This document shows, in pieces, positions 51,664 through 60,001 of a stretch of DNA of 64,000 bases (within the stretch, counting starts at the first letter, position 1; each line of letters begins with the position of its first letter). Below the pieces are notes generated by a model, which was not told the origin of the DNA, ran no database searches, and saw nothing but the letters and a program-made list of their open reading frames with translations. Origin of the DNA: Acidobacteriota bacterium (lineage in GTDB: Bacteria; Acidobacteriota; Blastocatellia; Pyrinomonadales; Pyrinomonadaceae); assembly GCA_019639135.1 (NCBI GenBank), contig JAHBSL010000007.1:96345-160344 (forward strand), given 5' to 3'. The position numbers were made by a program, and so were the translations under genes.

Positions 51664-52794
51664 ATGGCGTCGATAGCTATAAAAAATCTGTTTCACGAAA
51701 AGGTCCGGCTGGCCGTTACCCTTACCGGCATCGTCTTTTCGATCATCCTGACGGCCGTTCAGCTCGGCATCTTTCTCGGCTTTATCGAGGCTTCGACCGG
51801 CATCGTCGGCCAGTCGAAGGCGGACCTCTGGGTCGTCTCCCGCGGCGTAACGCACGTTGAGCAGGGCGTTGAGTTCAATGAGAGCAAGCTCTACAAGGTA
51901 CTCGCCGATCCTGACGTCGCCGCGGCCAAGAATCACATCGTCTCGCTCGGGGCTCAGGCAAAAAAGCCCGATGGTTCGGACGAGGGCGTGACGCTCGTCG
52001 GCTTTGATCTTGACGGCGGCATGGGCGGCCCTTGGAACATCACGCAGGGCTCGGTGGCCGATCTTGAGATACCGGACGCCGTAATGGTCGATGAGCTTTA
52101 TGCCGAGAACAAGCTCGGCGTCACAAAGGTCGGCCAGGTGATCGAGATCAACAAACGCCGTGCCCGCGTGGTCGGTTTTACGCGTGGCGTCCGCATCTTC
52201 ACATCGCAGCCGGCCGTTTTCACCTCGTTCAAGAATGCACAGTCGTTTCTCGGTCTGAACGAGGATCAAAGTTTTTTTCTCGTGATCCGAGCGCGCGCGG
52301 GAGCGAATCTCGAAGTGCTTCGGTCGCGGCTCGCCGGCGAACTCACGGACGTTGAGGTGCTGACCACGAGCCAGCTTGTTTACCGACAGGGAATGTACTG
52401 GGTCTTCGGGACAGGTGCCGGGATCACGGTCATCGTCGCCGCCGTGCTGGCGATAATCGTCGGCGTCGTCATCGTCGCCCAGACGATCTATGCCGCAACG
52501 GTCGATCACATCCGCGAGTACGGGACGCTCAAGGCAATGGGTGCGACGAACGGCTATCTTTACCGCATCATCCTCACGCAGTCGGTCCTGAGCGGACTCA
52601 TCGCTTACGTCGTCGGCATCGCGGCGTCGCTCGTCATCTCGCGGGTGAGCATGGAAGGAACTCTGGCGATCATCGTCAACTGGCAGCTCGCCGCGGCCCT
52701 TTTTGTACTGACGATATTGATGTGCTGCACCGCATCGATAGTCGCAATTAGGAAAGCGACGTCGATCGACCCGGCGATGGTGTTCCGAGGCTAA
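51664..52794 (+). CDS. ABC transporter permease, DevC/FtsX type
   Basis: A 376-residue permease with an N-terminal membrane helix (LAVTLTGIVFSIILTAVQLG), a large periplasmic MacB-like domain (about residues 50-245), and three C-terminal helices (about 258-285, 305-330 and 340-360). TLKAMGATNGYLYRIILTQS before a helix is the FtsX signature. It works with the ATPase at 53255 and the HlyD-type adaptor at 53983 to export a substrate, as in DevABC. The substrate is unknown. Confidence 0.9.
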   Translation: MASIAIKNLFHEKVRLAVTLTGIVFSIILTAVQLGIFLGFIEASTGIVGQSKADLWVVSRGVTHVEQGVEFNESKLYKVLADPDVAAAKNHIVSLGAQAKKPDGSDEGVTLVGFDLDGGMGGPWNITQGSVADLEIPDAVMVDELYAENKLGVTKVGQVIEINKRRARVVGFTRGVRIFTSQPAVFTSFKNAQSFLGLNEDQSFFLVIRARAGANLEVLRSRLAGELTDVEVLTTSQLVYRQGMYWVFGTGAGITVIVAAVLAIIVGVVIVAQTIYAATVDHIREYGTLKAMGATNGYLYRIILTQSVLSGLIAYVVGIAASLVISRVSMEGTLAIIVNWQLAAALFVLTILMCCTASIVAIRKATSIDPAMVFRG

Positions 52795-52838
52795 CTTACG
52801 ACTTCTAACTTATCACTTATTTACGAGGAAACACGGTT

Positions 52839-53258
52839 ATGACGAAAGAATCGAAAATGATTGCAGGAATGCTCCTGGTGATCTTTCCCACGGTAATGTT
52901 CGGCGGCGTAAGTCTTCTCAGTCTTCTGATCAACGACCCGGCCTACGCTGCGAATCCGCTCCGGCAGGATCTCTGGCGAGCCGGGCATGCACATGCAGGC
53001 GTGTTTCTGCTCTTTTCACTGATCGCACTTAGGTATGTTGACGAGACACGCTTGTCTGCGAGGTTGAAGTGGTTTACCCGCACTGCGATCCCGACTGCCG
53101 CGATACTGATACCTTTCGCATTCTTCTTCTCGGTGCTTACGCCGGATGCGACACGGCCGAACGGGTTGATCAATATCGCATACGTCGGTGCCATCGTTCT
53201 CGCCGGCGGAGTATTGACACTCGGGATCGGACTGATCCGAGCACGAGGTGACGCATGA
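52839..53258 (+). CDS. Small four-helix membrane protein inside the efflux operon
   Basis: A 139-residue protein with four hydrophobic segments (near residues 8-30, 48-65, 80-101 and 110-133). A His-rich turn, RAGHAHAGV, lies before the second helix and could bind metal or haem. It sits between the permease and the ATPase genes and overlaps the ATPase start by four bases (ATGA). DevABC operons normally lack such a gene. Function unknown. Confidence 0.7.
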   Translation: MTKESKMIAGMLLVIFPTVMFGGVSLLSLLINDPAYAANPLRQDLWRAGHAHAGVFLLFSLIALRYVDETRLSARLKWFTRTAIPTAAILIPFAFFFSVLTPDATRPNGLINIAYVGAIVLAGGVLTLGIGLIRARGDA

Positions 53259-53986
53259 ACGCGATCGAGGTTCGCGACCTAGTGAAGACCTACGGCTCGG
53301 GCGAGACAGCCGTTTATGCGCTCCGCGAGATCGACCTGACCGTCAACGCCGGCGAGCTGATGCTGCTGATGGGCGCGAGCGGTTCGGGGAAGACGACGCT
53401 CGTCTCGATAATGGGCTGCATCCTTTCGGCAAGTTCGGGAAGCTGCAAGATCTACGGAAAGGAAACGGTCGGCCTTTCGCAGAAGGAGCTTCCGGCGATC
53501 CGGCTTGAGAACATTGGCTTCATCTTCCAGGCGTTCAATCTCTTTCCGGCGTTGACGGCCCGCGAAAACGTCGAGATCGCACTCGACCTAAAGGGCGTCC
53601 GCGGCTCGCAGGCGAAGCGGCGGGCAGCCGAACTGCTTGAGCGCGTCGGGCTCGGCGGCAAACTCGGCTCGTATCCCGCAGATCTCTCCGGCGGGCAAAA
53701 ACAGCGCGTAGCGATCGCCCGGGCATTGGCCGGCGAGCCGCGGATCATTCTTGCGGATGAGCCGACGGCGGCGCTCGATTCGGAAAGCGGCATTGTCGTG
53801 ATGGACCTTCTTAAGGAACTCGCCCACGAAAAAGATCGGGCCGTCATCGCCGTTACGCACGACAACCGGATACTGCATTACGCCGACCGGACCGTGCATA
53901 TCGAGGATGGCCGGATCGGACGGGAGGAAGCGGCGATGCCGGTGTTGCCGGTTTCGACAACTGGATCAATTGGAGCAAGACAATGA
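53255..53986 (+). CDS. ABC transporter ATP-binding protein, DevA/LolD type
   Basis: A 243-residue ATPase. Walker A is GASGSGKTTL, the signature is LSGGQKQRVAIARAL, Walker B is RIILADEPTAALD, and the H-loop is VIAVTHDNR. The Q-loop is FIFQAFNLFP. It energises the DevC-type permease. Its stop overlaps the HlyD-type gene by four bases (ATGA), which suggests translational coupling. Confidence 0.95.
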   Translation: MNAIEVRDLVKTYGSGETAVYALREIDLTVNAGELMLLMGASGSGKTTLVSIMGCILSASSGSCKIYGKETVGLSQKELPAIRLENIGFIFQAFNLFPALTARENVEIALDLKGVRGSQAKRRAAELLERVGLGGKLGSYPADLSGGQKQRVAIARALAGEPRIILADEPTAALDSESGIVVMDLLKELAHEKDRAVIAVTHDNRILHYADRTVHIEDGRIGREEAAMPVLPVSTTGSIGARQ

Positions 53987-55116
53987 AACGAACATGGGTG
54001 GTTTTGATAATTGCGTTGGCGCTTTTGGCGGTCTCGGCCGCGGTGTTCACGGCCTCGCAAAGCGATGGAAAGAGGACAAACGAAGCACCGGGCGAGGAGA
54101 CACCGCGGCCGGCCGTAGTCGCGGCACCGGGTCTGGTCGAGCCGGCATCGGAGGAGATCGAGGTCGGGGCTGAGATCCCGGGCAAACTCGCTCGTGTGCT
54201 TGTCGAAGAAGGCGAGGCCGTATCGGCCGGCCAGACGATCGCCGTTATTGAGAATGCAGATCTTGCCTCGGCCGTTACGACGGCCCGGGCCGAGGTGCAG
54301 ACGCTCGTTGCAGCTCAGCAAACTGCCGCCGCACGCATCGCCGAACGCAAGGCCGAGCGTGCCCGTGTTGTGAACGGTTCGCGGCGTGAAGAGCGTCTCG
54401 AGGCCGAGGCGGCGTTCGAAGCGACGCTGCCGAACGTCGAAAACACCCGCCGCGAGATGGAGCGAGCCGGGCGGCTCTTCCGCACCGGCGACGTCTCACG
54501 CGAGGAGTACGAACGCGCCCAGACCGCCCACGAGAACGCCAAGAAGATCTCCGCGACCGCCCGCGAACGATTTAACCTGGTGAATGCCGAGGCACGCCCC
54601 GACGATGTCGCCCGTGCCGAGGCCGCCGTCCGCCTTGCCGAGACCGAACTGCTCGAGTTCGGACCGCGGATCGCCGCTGCCGAGGCTCGGATTCGCGAGG
54701 CTGAAGCACGGCTTGCAAAGACGGTCGTCCGCTCGCCGATCGCTGGGCTCGTTCTTCGCAAACGGCTCAAGGATGGCGAGTCCGTCTCACCGGAGTCTCA
54801 ACTCGGCATTGTCACCGTTGCCGACCGTTCGTCGCTCCGCGTCCGGGTCGATCTGGACGAAACGGACGTCTCCCGCATCGCGATCGGCCAACGCGCATAC
54901 GTCACCGCCGACGCCTACCGCGACAAGAAATTCGCCGGGCGGGTCGTCTCGATCGGCCAGATCCTCGGGCGAAAAAACTTCAACACCGAGCGGCCCACCG
55001 AAAGGGTCGATACGAGGGTGCTAGAGGTGCTCATCGAACTCGACGCCGGGCAAACGCTTCCGCTCGGGCTTCGGGTCGATACATTCATTGAAACCGGAGA
55101 AACAAATGCAGGCTGA
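53983..55116 (+). CDS. HlyD/DevB-type periplasmic adaptor protein
   Basis: A 377-residue membrane-fusion protein. An N-terminal membrane anchor (about 5-25) is followed by the lipoyl-like half motif EIPGKLARVLVEEGEAVSAG, a long alpha-helical coiled-coil hairpin (about residues 90-230, rich in Ala, Arg and Glu) and the second half KTVVRSPIAGLVLRKRLKDG, then beta-barrel parts. It bridges the inner-membrane permease to an outer-membrane channel, as DevB does. The channel gene (TolC-like) is not in the window. Confidence 0.92.
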   Translation: MKRTWVVLIIALALLAVSAAVFTASQSDGKRTNEAPGEETPRPAVVAAPGLVEPASEEIEVGAEIPGKLARVLVEEGEAVSAGQTIAVIENADLASAVTTARAEVQTLVAAQQTAAARIAERKAERARVVNGSRREERLEAEAAFEATLPNVENTRREMERAGRLFRTGDVSREEYERAQTAHENAKKISATARERFNLVNAEARPDDVARAEAAVRLAETELLEFGPRIAAAEARIREAEARLAKTVVRSPIAGLVLRKRLKDGESVSPESQLGIVTVADRSSLRVRVDLDETDVSRIAIGQRAYVTADAYRDKKFAGRVVSIGQILGRKNFNTERPTERVDTRVLEVLIELDAGQTLPLGLRVDTFIETGETNAG

Positions 55117-55154
55117 GACGATCTTTCCCATTGCAAACACTTTCGCGCCCGGTT

Positions 55155-55188
55155 AAAAAAAGACGGCAAAGCGATGAACGCCTTGCCG
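55155..55188 (-). terminator. Terminator after the dapF-like gene
   Basis: On the minus strand CGGCAAGGCG and CGCTTTGCCG form a ten-base stem with a five-base loop, followed by TCTTTTTTTAA. It lies about 55 bases after the stop of the dapF-like gene. Confidence 0.8.
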
Positions 55189-55243
55189 CTGGTCGAGGCC
55201 TAGAGTCCCGAGCCCGTGCGGGTCCGGCTCGCGGCTAAAAAAC

Positions 55244-56101
55244 TTACTTGACCGGCCAAGTTCCACAGTAAACGAATTCGGCTTTGCCGGTTAAGAGCAT
55301 CTCGCCGTCCTCGCGCCAGTGGACCTCGGTCGTGCCGCCGGGGCTGATGACCGAAACGGTCCGCTCGGTCCTTCCCGTGAAAGCACTGAGAACAGCCGAG
55401 GCACTCGCAGCAGTTCCCGAAGCCGACGTCTCATGAGCTCCGCGTTCCCAGATGCGGATATCGATATTCTCGCGGTCGAGCACCTTGACGAAGACGATGT
55501 TCGCCCGTTCAGGGAAAAGAGGATGCGCTTCCATCTCCGCCCCGAACTTACGCCAATCGAAGTTGAAGTCCTCGACGAACGAGCACGCCACGGGATTGCC
55601 AACGTTGACGCACGAGACCAGGAAGAACCCGTCCGAAAGATGAACCGGAACATCTCGCACAGAGATCATCGGTTCCTCGGAATGAAATGGTATCTCCCTG
55701 CTCGTGAATTTCGGTTCGCCGATCTCGGCTTCGAACCAAAACTCGTGATCGTTTTCCCGCTGGACGAGCGTGAACCGCTTCACACCGCTCCGGGTCTCAA
55801 GCCGCAGCTCCGGATAGGGCCAAAGCCCTTTGTGATACAGATACGAGACCGCGCATCGGGTGCCGTTGCCTGAAAAACCGGCTATGCTCCCGTCGGGGTT
55901 GATGATCTCGCAAAAATAATCGGCGGTCTCGCCGTCAAGCTTATCTACGATCGCGATGCCGTCCGCACCTGCACCGCGATGGCGTTCGCAGATCGCTTTT
56001 CCGAGCTCGGATGGGTCGGTTCCCGCCGGCAACTGGGCTTTTTCAATGACTATGTAGTCGTTCCCAAAACCATGAAACTTGCAAAAAGTTATCGTGGACA
56101 T
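55244..56101 (-). CDS. dapF: Diaminopimelate epimerase homologue with both catalytic cysteines replaced by serine
   Basis: A 285-residue protein of the DapF fold. MSTITFCKFHGFGNDYIVIE, GADGIAIVD and NPDGSIAGFSGNGTRC are family motifs. In true DapF the catalytic pair is the Cys of CGNG and the Cys of ETxACGTG. Here the codons at 55873-55871 and 55420-55418 both give Ser (Ser77 in FSGNG and Ser228 in ETSASGT). The usual GNPH motif reads GNPV. It may be inactive, a slower epimerase or a different epimerase/dehydratase, so the symbol denotes family only. A true dapF may lie elsewhere. Confidence 0.8.
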   Translation of the reverse strand: MSTITFCKFHGFGNDYIVIEKAQLPAGTDPSELGKAICERHRGAGADGIAIVDKLDGETADYFCEIINPDGSIAGFSGNGTRCAVSYLYHKGLWPYPELRLETRSGVKRFTLVQRENDHEFWFEAEIGEPKFTSREIPFHSEEPMISVRDVPVHLSDGFFLVSCVNVGNPVACSFVEDFNFDWRKFGAEMEAHPLFPERANIVFVKVLDRENIDIRIWERGAHETSASGTAASASAVLSAFTGRTERTVSVISPGGTTEVHWREDGEMLLTGKAEFVYCGTWPVK

Positions 56102-56261
56102 AGCAAAATTGTTCGTCTTTTTGCGGGAAACGAACGGTCAGAACAGACCCGTTTGATGCTAGACGTAAGCGTTCGGATGTTTTTGCGGTATTTTTTTATT
56201 TTTTTTTGACATTTTTCTTTCCGCAAGCGCATTTTTCGGCAAATATGCTAAAAATGGAGCT

Positions 56262-56780
56262 ATGGACCACCCTGCACCGCGAACAAGGCTCGACCTGCCG
56301 AAAGAGATGCGCCGAGAGCTGGAGATCGAAGAGGGCCTTGATAATCTCGCCCATTATCTCGACGGGCTATTTCGAGTTCCCTTCACGACCTGGCGTTTCG
56401 GGCTGGACTCGTTGATCGGGCTCGTGCCGAATGTCGGCGACACCATCACGTCGTTCGCATCGTTCTACATATTGTTGGCCGGAGTTAGATACGGCGTTCC
56501 GAAGATCACTCTGCTCCGGATGGCTCTTAATATCGGGCTCGACTATGTTGTCGGGATCATCCCTTTCTTCGGCGATGCCTTCGATTTCTTTTGGAAGTCG
56601 AACAAAAAGAACATGGCTCTCATCCGTGAGCGTGCGACCGGCCGGAAAGGCACCGGCTCCGACTACGCCTTCGTCTTCATCATCATCGGCCTTCTGATCA
56701 TGCTGCTGCTCAGCTCGATCTTCGTCAGCGTTTACGTTATCTACGGGATTCTCTGGGAGATATTTACGGGGAATATCTAA
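56262..56780 (+). CDS. DUF4112 membrane protein
   Basis: A 172-residue protein of the DUF4112 family. The core is DNLAHYLDGLFRVPFTTWRF followed by GLDSLIGLVPNVGDTITSFA, then NIGLDYVVGIIPFFGDAFDF. The repeated P..GD motifs near membrane segments are characteristic. A further C-terminal membrane helix (about 138-165) is present. Function unknown. Confidence 0.88.
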   Translation: MDHPAPRTRLDLPKEMRRELEIEEGLDNLAHYLDGLFRVPFTTWRFGLDSLIGLVPNVGDTITSFASFYILLAGVRYGVPKITLLRMALNIGLDYVVGIIPFFGDAFDFFWKSNKKNMALIRERATGRKGTGSDYAFVFIIIGLLIMLLLSSIFVSVYVIYGILWEIFTGNI

Positions 56781-56782
56781 GG

Positions 56783-56837
56783 TAAGAGTGACGCCTTTAG
56801 ACGTTCAATATTCGAATGGCCAAAGTCGTCACTCTTA
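56783..56837. terminator. Inverted repeat between convergent genes
   Basis: TAAGAGTGACG and CGTCACTCTTA form a perfect 11-base outer stem, with smaller inner pairing (CTTT and AAAG). It sits between the ends of the DUF4112 gene and the thioredoxin-like gene, so it may terminate both. Confidence 0.5.
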
Positions 56838-56841
56838 TGGC

Positions 56842-57324
56842 TTAAACGGCAGAAACCATCATTGTTGCTTCCGGGAACATCTTTTCCAACGCGGTCTTGA
56901 GCACGGTGACGCCGAATTCGCCGGCGGCACGTGTTTTCAATTTTCCTTCCGCGTCGAAAAGATAAATTACCGGCACCCAGCCCTGCTCGTTCTGAAACGC
57001 ATCTTTCAGCTTGTGAAGGCTATCGACGGCGCAGGCTTCGTTAATGTTATTGTCACGGATCGCCTGTTTGACCCTTTCGAGGTCGGTATCGGCCTCGTAC
57101 CGCGGCATGTGGACGGCGATGGTCTCGAGCCCAAGCGGCCCGTACTTAGCCGCCAGTTCACGAAGCTGCGGCATCTTTTCCTTGCAGATACCGCACGAAA
57201 CGGCCCAGAAATGAACAAGCACGGGCTTGCCCTTTATCGCCTCAAGCGTTTCTTCCAGCGAGCCATTGAACCAGGCGGTCGCGCCATCAAGCGCAGGCAT
57301 CGCATCTCCAATTTTCATCGGCAT
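56842..57324 (-). CDS. TlpA-like thioredoxin-fold protein
   Basis: A 160-residue thioredoxin-fold protein with the active site CGIC in PVLVHFWAVSCGICKEKMP (about residue 45). The start at 57324 has GGAGG eight bases upstream. There is no signal peptide, so it is probably cytoplasmic. The end GKLKTRAAGEFGVTVLKTAL fits the TlpA/ResA group. It follows the peroxiredoxin gene on the same strand and may reduce it or share its regulation. The gap between them holds an inverted repeat. Confidence 0.85.
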   Translation of the reverse strand: MPMKIGDAMPALDGATAWFNGSLEETLEAIKGKPVLVHFWAVSCGICKEKMPQLRELAAKYGPLGLETIAVHMPRYEADTDLERVKQAIRDNNINEACAVDSLHKLKDAFQNEQGWVPVIYLFDAEGKLKTRAAGEFGVTVLKTALEKMFPEATMMVSAV

Positions 57325-57337
57325 TTCTTTATCCTCC

Positions 57338-57420
57338 GTAAATCGTAAATCGACAATCGTGAATAGAGCTCGAACCCGTGAGATCCGAACTACTATTCAC
57401 GATTTACGATTTACTATTCA
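57338..57420. repeat. Inverted repeat between ahpC and the thioredoxin-like gene
   Basis: GTAAATCGTAAATCG with TGAATAG is matched in reverse by CTATTCA with CGATTTACGATTTAC, leaving a loop of about 25 bases; the first arm carries an extra seven bases. It starts next to the GGAGG of the thioredoxin-like gene and ends at the ahpC stop. Confidence 0.7.
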
Positions 57421-58005
57421 CTAGACGCTCAGCGTCTCCTGGCCCGGCTTCCAGTCCGCTGCGCAGAGTCCGCCGGTTTGCAGTCCCTGAAGCACACGAA
57501 GCGTTTCATCGACCGAGCGGCCGATGTTCAGGTCGTGGATCACCGAATACTGAAGGATGCCTTCGGGATTGATGATGAAAAGCCCGCGGAGAGCAATGTT
57601 CGACTCTTCGACAAGGATGTTGTACTTTGCCGCGAGCTTGCCGCCTACGTCCGAAGCGAGCGGGTACTTGACGCCCTCGATGCCGTTCTTGTCCTGCGGG
57701 GTCTTGAGCCACGCGCGGTGCGAATGGACCGAGTCGGTCGAGATGCCGATGACCTCCGCTCCGATGCCCTGCAGCTCTTCAAGCCGGTCCGAGAAATGGA
57801 TCAGCTCTGTCGGGCAAACGAAGGTGAAATCGAGCGGGTAGAACAAAAGGATGAGCCATTTGCCCTTGTAATCGGAAAGCTTGACGTTCTCGGCAAGCGT
57901 TTCCAGGTTCTTGGTCGAGGGCAGGTCGAAATCCGGGGCCGGTTTGCCGACCTTGGCGAATTCGACCGCCGGAATGGGTGAAAGTGCTGTTGCTGTTGCT
58001 GACAT
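57421..58005 (-). CDS. ahpC: Peroxiredoxin (AhpC/2-Cys type)
   Basis: A 194-residue peroxiredoxin that reduces hydrogen peroxide and organic peroxides. The peroxidatic Cys is in DFTFVCPTELIHF and the resolving Cys in GGLCAADWKPG at the C-terminus. The start at 58005 (MSATATALSPIP) is preceded by AGGAG. It lies downstream of the perR gene on the same strand, 119 bases away, and upstream of the thioredoxin-like gene. The group looks like a peroxide-response operon. Confidence 0.95.
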   Translation of the reverse strand: MSATATALSPIPAVEFAKVGKPAPDFDLPSTKNLETLAENVKLSDYKGKWLILLFYPLDFTFVCPTELIHFSDRLEELQGIGAEVIGISTDSVHSHRAWLKTPQDKNGIEGVKYPLASDVGGKLAAKYNILVEESNIALRGLFIINPEGILQYSVIHDLNIGRSVDETLRVLQGLQTGGLCAADWKPGQETLSV

Positions 58006-58124
58006 TATTACTTTATCTCCTATCAATGAATGTATAAATGATCAAAAAATACGGCCACCGAGAACTGCGAGCGTAAACATCCGATCGATCTCGTCGAAAA
58101 ATGTTCTCCCTCTGCTCTCTGTGG

Positions 58125-58526
58125 CTACTTACCTGCACACTCGGGGCAGCGGCCCCGAAGCGTGAACTCGAGCGATTCCGGCCGGAATTTCGAAAGGCTA
58201 GCCGCCTTTTTCATCAGGCCCTCCGGATAGCTCAATTCTAAATCGACCAGCCGTCCGCACTCTGTGCAGATGGCGTGGTCATGGCGGTGCGTCGTCCGGT
58301 CGTACCGGCTTGCACCGTTACCAAACTGTACCTCGGCAATGTGCCCGGCTTCTTTCAGGAAGCGAAGGCTGTTATAAACGGTCGCAAACGAAATGGTCGG
58401 AAGCTTGTCCTTGGCCGCCGCAAAAACCTCATTTGCAGTCAGGTGCTCGCGGGCCTCGCGGATTACCCGCAAAACCACCTCACGCTGCCGCGTCAGCCCT
58501 AACTCTTCAATCGCTTTTACTTCCAT
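58125..58526 (-). CDS. perR: Fur family transcriptional repressor, PerR-like
   Basis: A 133-residue Fur-family regulator. The winged-helix part has LTANEVFAAAKDKLPTISFA and TVYNSLRFLKEAG. Metal sites are HRHDHAICTECGRLVDL and the C-terminal CPEC; the two CxxC pairs make the structural zinc site. I took the ATG at 58526 because GAGAG lies four bases upstream. The PerR-type box in its own promoter (58572-58586) and the ahpC gene downstream favour PerR over Fur or Zur. Confidence 0.88.
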   Translation of the reverse strand: MEVKAIEELGLTRQREVVLRVIREAREHLTANEVFAAAKDKLPTISFATVYNSLRFLKEAGHIAEVQFGNGASRYDRTTHRHDHAICTECGRLVDLELSYPEGLMKKAASLSKFRPESLEFTLRGRCPECAGK

Positions 58527-58571
58527 CAAACTCTCGCCCGGCACATTAAAACCTAGATCTACCGAACCTAC

Positions 58572-58586
58572 TTAGAATAATTCTAA
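58572..58586. promoter_or_regulatory. PerR box (perfect 7-1-7 inverted repeat)
   Basis: TTAGAAT-A-ATTCTAA, a perfect inverted repeat matching the PerR consensus TTATAATNATTATAA in spacing and most positions. A further half site, ATTCTAA, follows at once. It overlaps the -10 box of the perR promoter. Confidence 0.82.
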
Positions 58587-58602
58587 TTCTAACAGTTGTC
58601 AA
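58574..58602 (-). promoter_or_regulatory. Promoter of perR
   Basis: Minus strand: TTGACA (58602-58597), a 17-base spacer and TATTCT (58579-58574). The -10 lies inside the PerR box, as expected for autoregulation. Confidence 0.75.
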
Positions 58603-58693
58603 GCCGGGCGACCGTCCTCTTCGGGCTATACCGCAAGAAAAGATTGCGAACAACTTCAGAACGAATTCTGTGTCAGGCCTGTGCGCGAAGAGC

Positions 58694-59320
58694 CTATCTG
58701 GTCGGAATGCGATAAACCTGTGTAAAACACCTATCTTCAGGCGACCTCACAACGAAAACGACGAGATCGTTTGGTACTTTATGGACTCCAGATACGCGGC
58801 TGCGAATAAACTCTTCGAATTCGTCGATATTTTCCTTTGACGACTCCTTCGAAGGTGTGTGAATAAAAAATAAAACCCATGACGGGTATTCTTTATGAAG
58901 TTCGGCTAATGCATCCAGCCGAGCTGCGAGCTTGGGACGGGAAATGTCTCCAAACTCATCGACTTTTATGGGATGGCCGCCGCCCTGAATCTCGGCTGTT
59001 TCTGTTAAGGTTCTGACGCATTCAGCAGACGGTCCTGTTATCTTCACTTCTGCTTTCAGAATTGTACCTTCGTCTTTTTCGCTTGTTCGGACGTATATCC
59101 ACGGTTTCCCTTGGCCGCTTTCTAAAGTGCCGCGGGACACGGTCCATGCAAATTTATATTGATAGTAATTTTCTAACGGCGGGTTGACTGTGAAGATCGC
59201 CACCTCGCCTGGCCGCACCACGCGTGCCGGACCAACAACCGTAAATGCGGGACATTCTTGCGAAGCTACCGAGTTGGCAACAACGGCGACTATTATTGTT
59301 AAGAGAAAAAAGCGCAACAT
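58694..59320 (-). CDS. Secreted protein, paralogue A of a tandem pair
   Basis: A 208-residue exported protein with a signal peptide (about 1-20, SVASQ). It has CPAFTVVGPARVVRPGE, then a PKD/Ig-like segment (FAWTVSRGTLESGQGKP) and a C-terminal alpha/beta unit (KVDEFGDISRPKLAARLDAL) ending VYRIPTR. The same order occurs in the gene just upstream at 59348-60001, so the two are tandem paralogues. The C-terminal unit looks like a degenerate OmpA-like domain common in Blastocatellia proteins. Function unknown. Confidence 0.7.
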   Translation of the reverse strand: MLRFFLLTIIVAVVANSVASQECPAFTVVGPARVVRPGEVAIFTVNPPLENYYQYKFAWTVSRGTLESGQGKPWIYVRTSEKDEGTILKAEVKITGPSAECVRTLTETAEIQGGGHPIKVDEFGDISRPKLAARLDALAELHKEYPSWVLFFIHTPSKESSKENIDEFEEFIRSRVSGVHKVPNDLVVFVVRSPEDRCFTQVYRIPTR

Positions 59321-59347
59321 GTTGACCTAAAAGCGAAATCTTCGATT

Positions 59348-60001
59348 TTACGGGACCGGATTATCGGAACCGGGCGGAACCCTGTAGATCTTGGTCAAAT
59401 AAGTATCCGCCTCGGCGGTCGCAATAGTTACCGCAGCCAGTTCGAACCCGCTAACTTTAGCGAGTTGGTCTTTGATCTTAGCGACCTTTTCCTCCTTCTC
59501 CGAATCGGCCGTGCCCGTCGGAAAATACTCGATGATGTACAGCTGATTGGTCGGGTTGTTTTGTCGCTCCTTCGCTGCGGAGGTCAACCGGGCGGCGTCG
59601 ATCTCGCCATTTGGTGTGGAGAATTCATCGATGAGGATCGGGGGTGAAGGACGACAGATCGTTACCGAATCCGTAGCTTCGGAGGTGCAGTTGCTCGGCA
59701 GCCCTTCGATTTTCAATCGGGCAACTATCGTATCTCCCGCCGCCTTATCGATCAGCATTGTGATCGCGAGCGTCCCCTGCCCGGCGAGAATGGTTCCCCC
59801 GTTGACGGTCCAAACGAATTTGGCGGAATCAGGAAGCGAACCCGAGACACTTGCCTGGAACGACACGGTTTCTTCAGGCATCCAAACGCCCGAGGGCCCG
59901 ACGATCATGAACTCTGGGCAACCGCCGTTAGGCTCGGTCTGGCCCGAGCTTACCGACCAGAAGCTGAGAACCAGCGACATTGCTAGAAGGAGCTTCGCCA
60001 T
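59348..60001 (-). CDS. Secreted protein, paralogue B of a tandem pair
   Basis: A 217-residue exported protein. The ATG at 60001 (MAKLLLAMSLVLSFW) gives a signal peptide. The domain order matches the 58694 gene: CPEFMIVGPSGVWMPEETVS, FVWTVNGGTILAGQGT, and LIDEFSTPNGEIDAARL, ending IYRVPPGS. It precedes paralogue A by 27 bases, so they are probably co-transcribed. Function unknown. Confidence 0.7.
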   Translation of the reverse strand: MAKLLLAMSLVLSFWSVSSGQTEPNGGCPEFMIVGPSGVWMPEETVSFQASVSGSLPDSAKFVWTVNGGTILAGQGTLAITMLIDKAAGDTIVARLKIEGLPSNCTSEATDSVTICRPSPPILIDEFSTPNGEIDAARLTSAAKERQNNPTNQLYIIEYFPTGTADSEKEEKVAKIKDQLAKVSGFELAAVTIATAEADTYLTKIYRVPPGSDNPVP

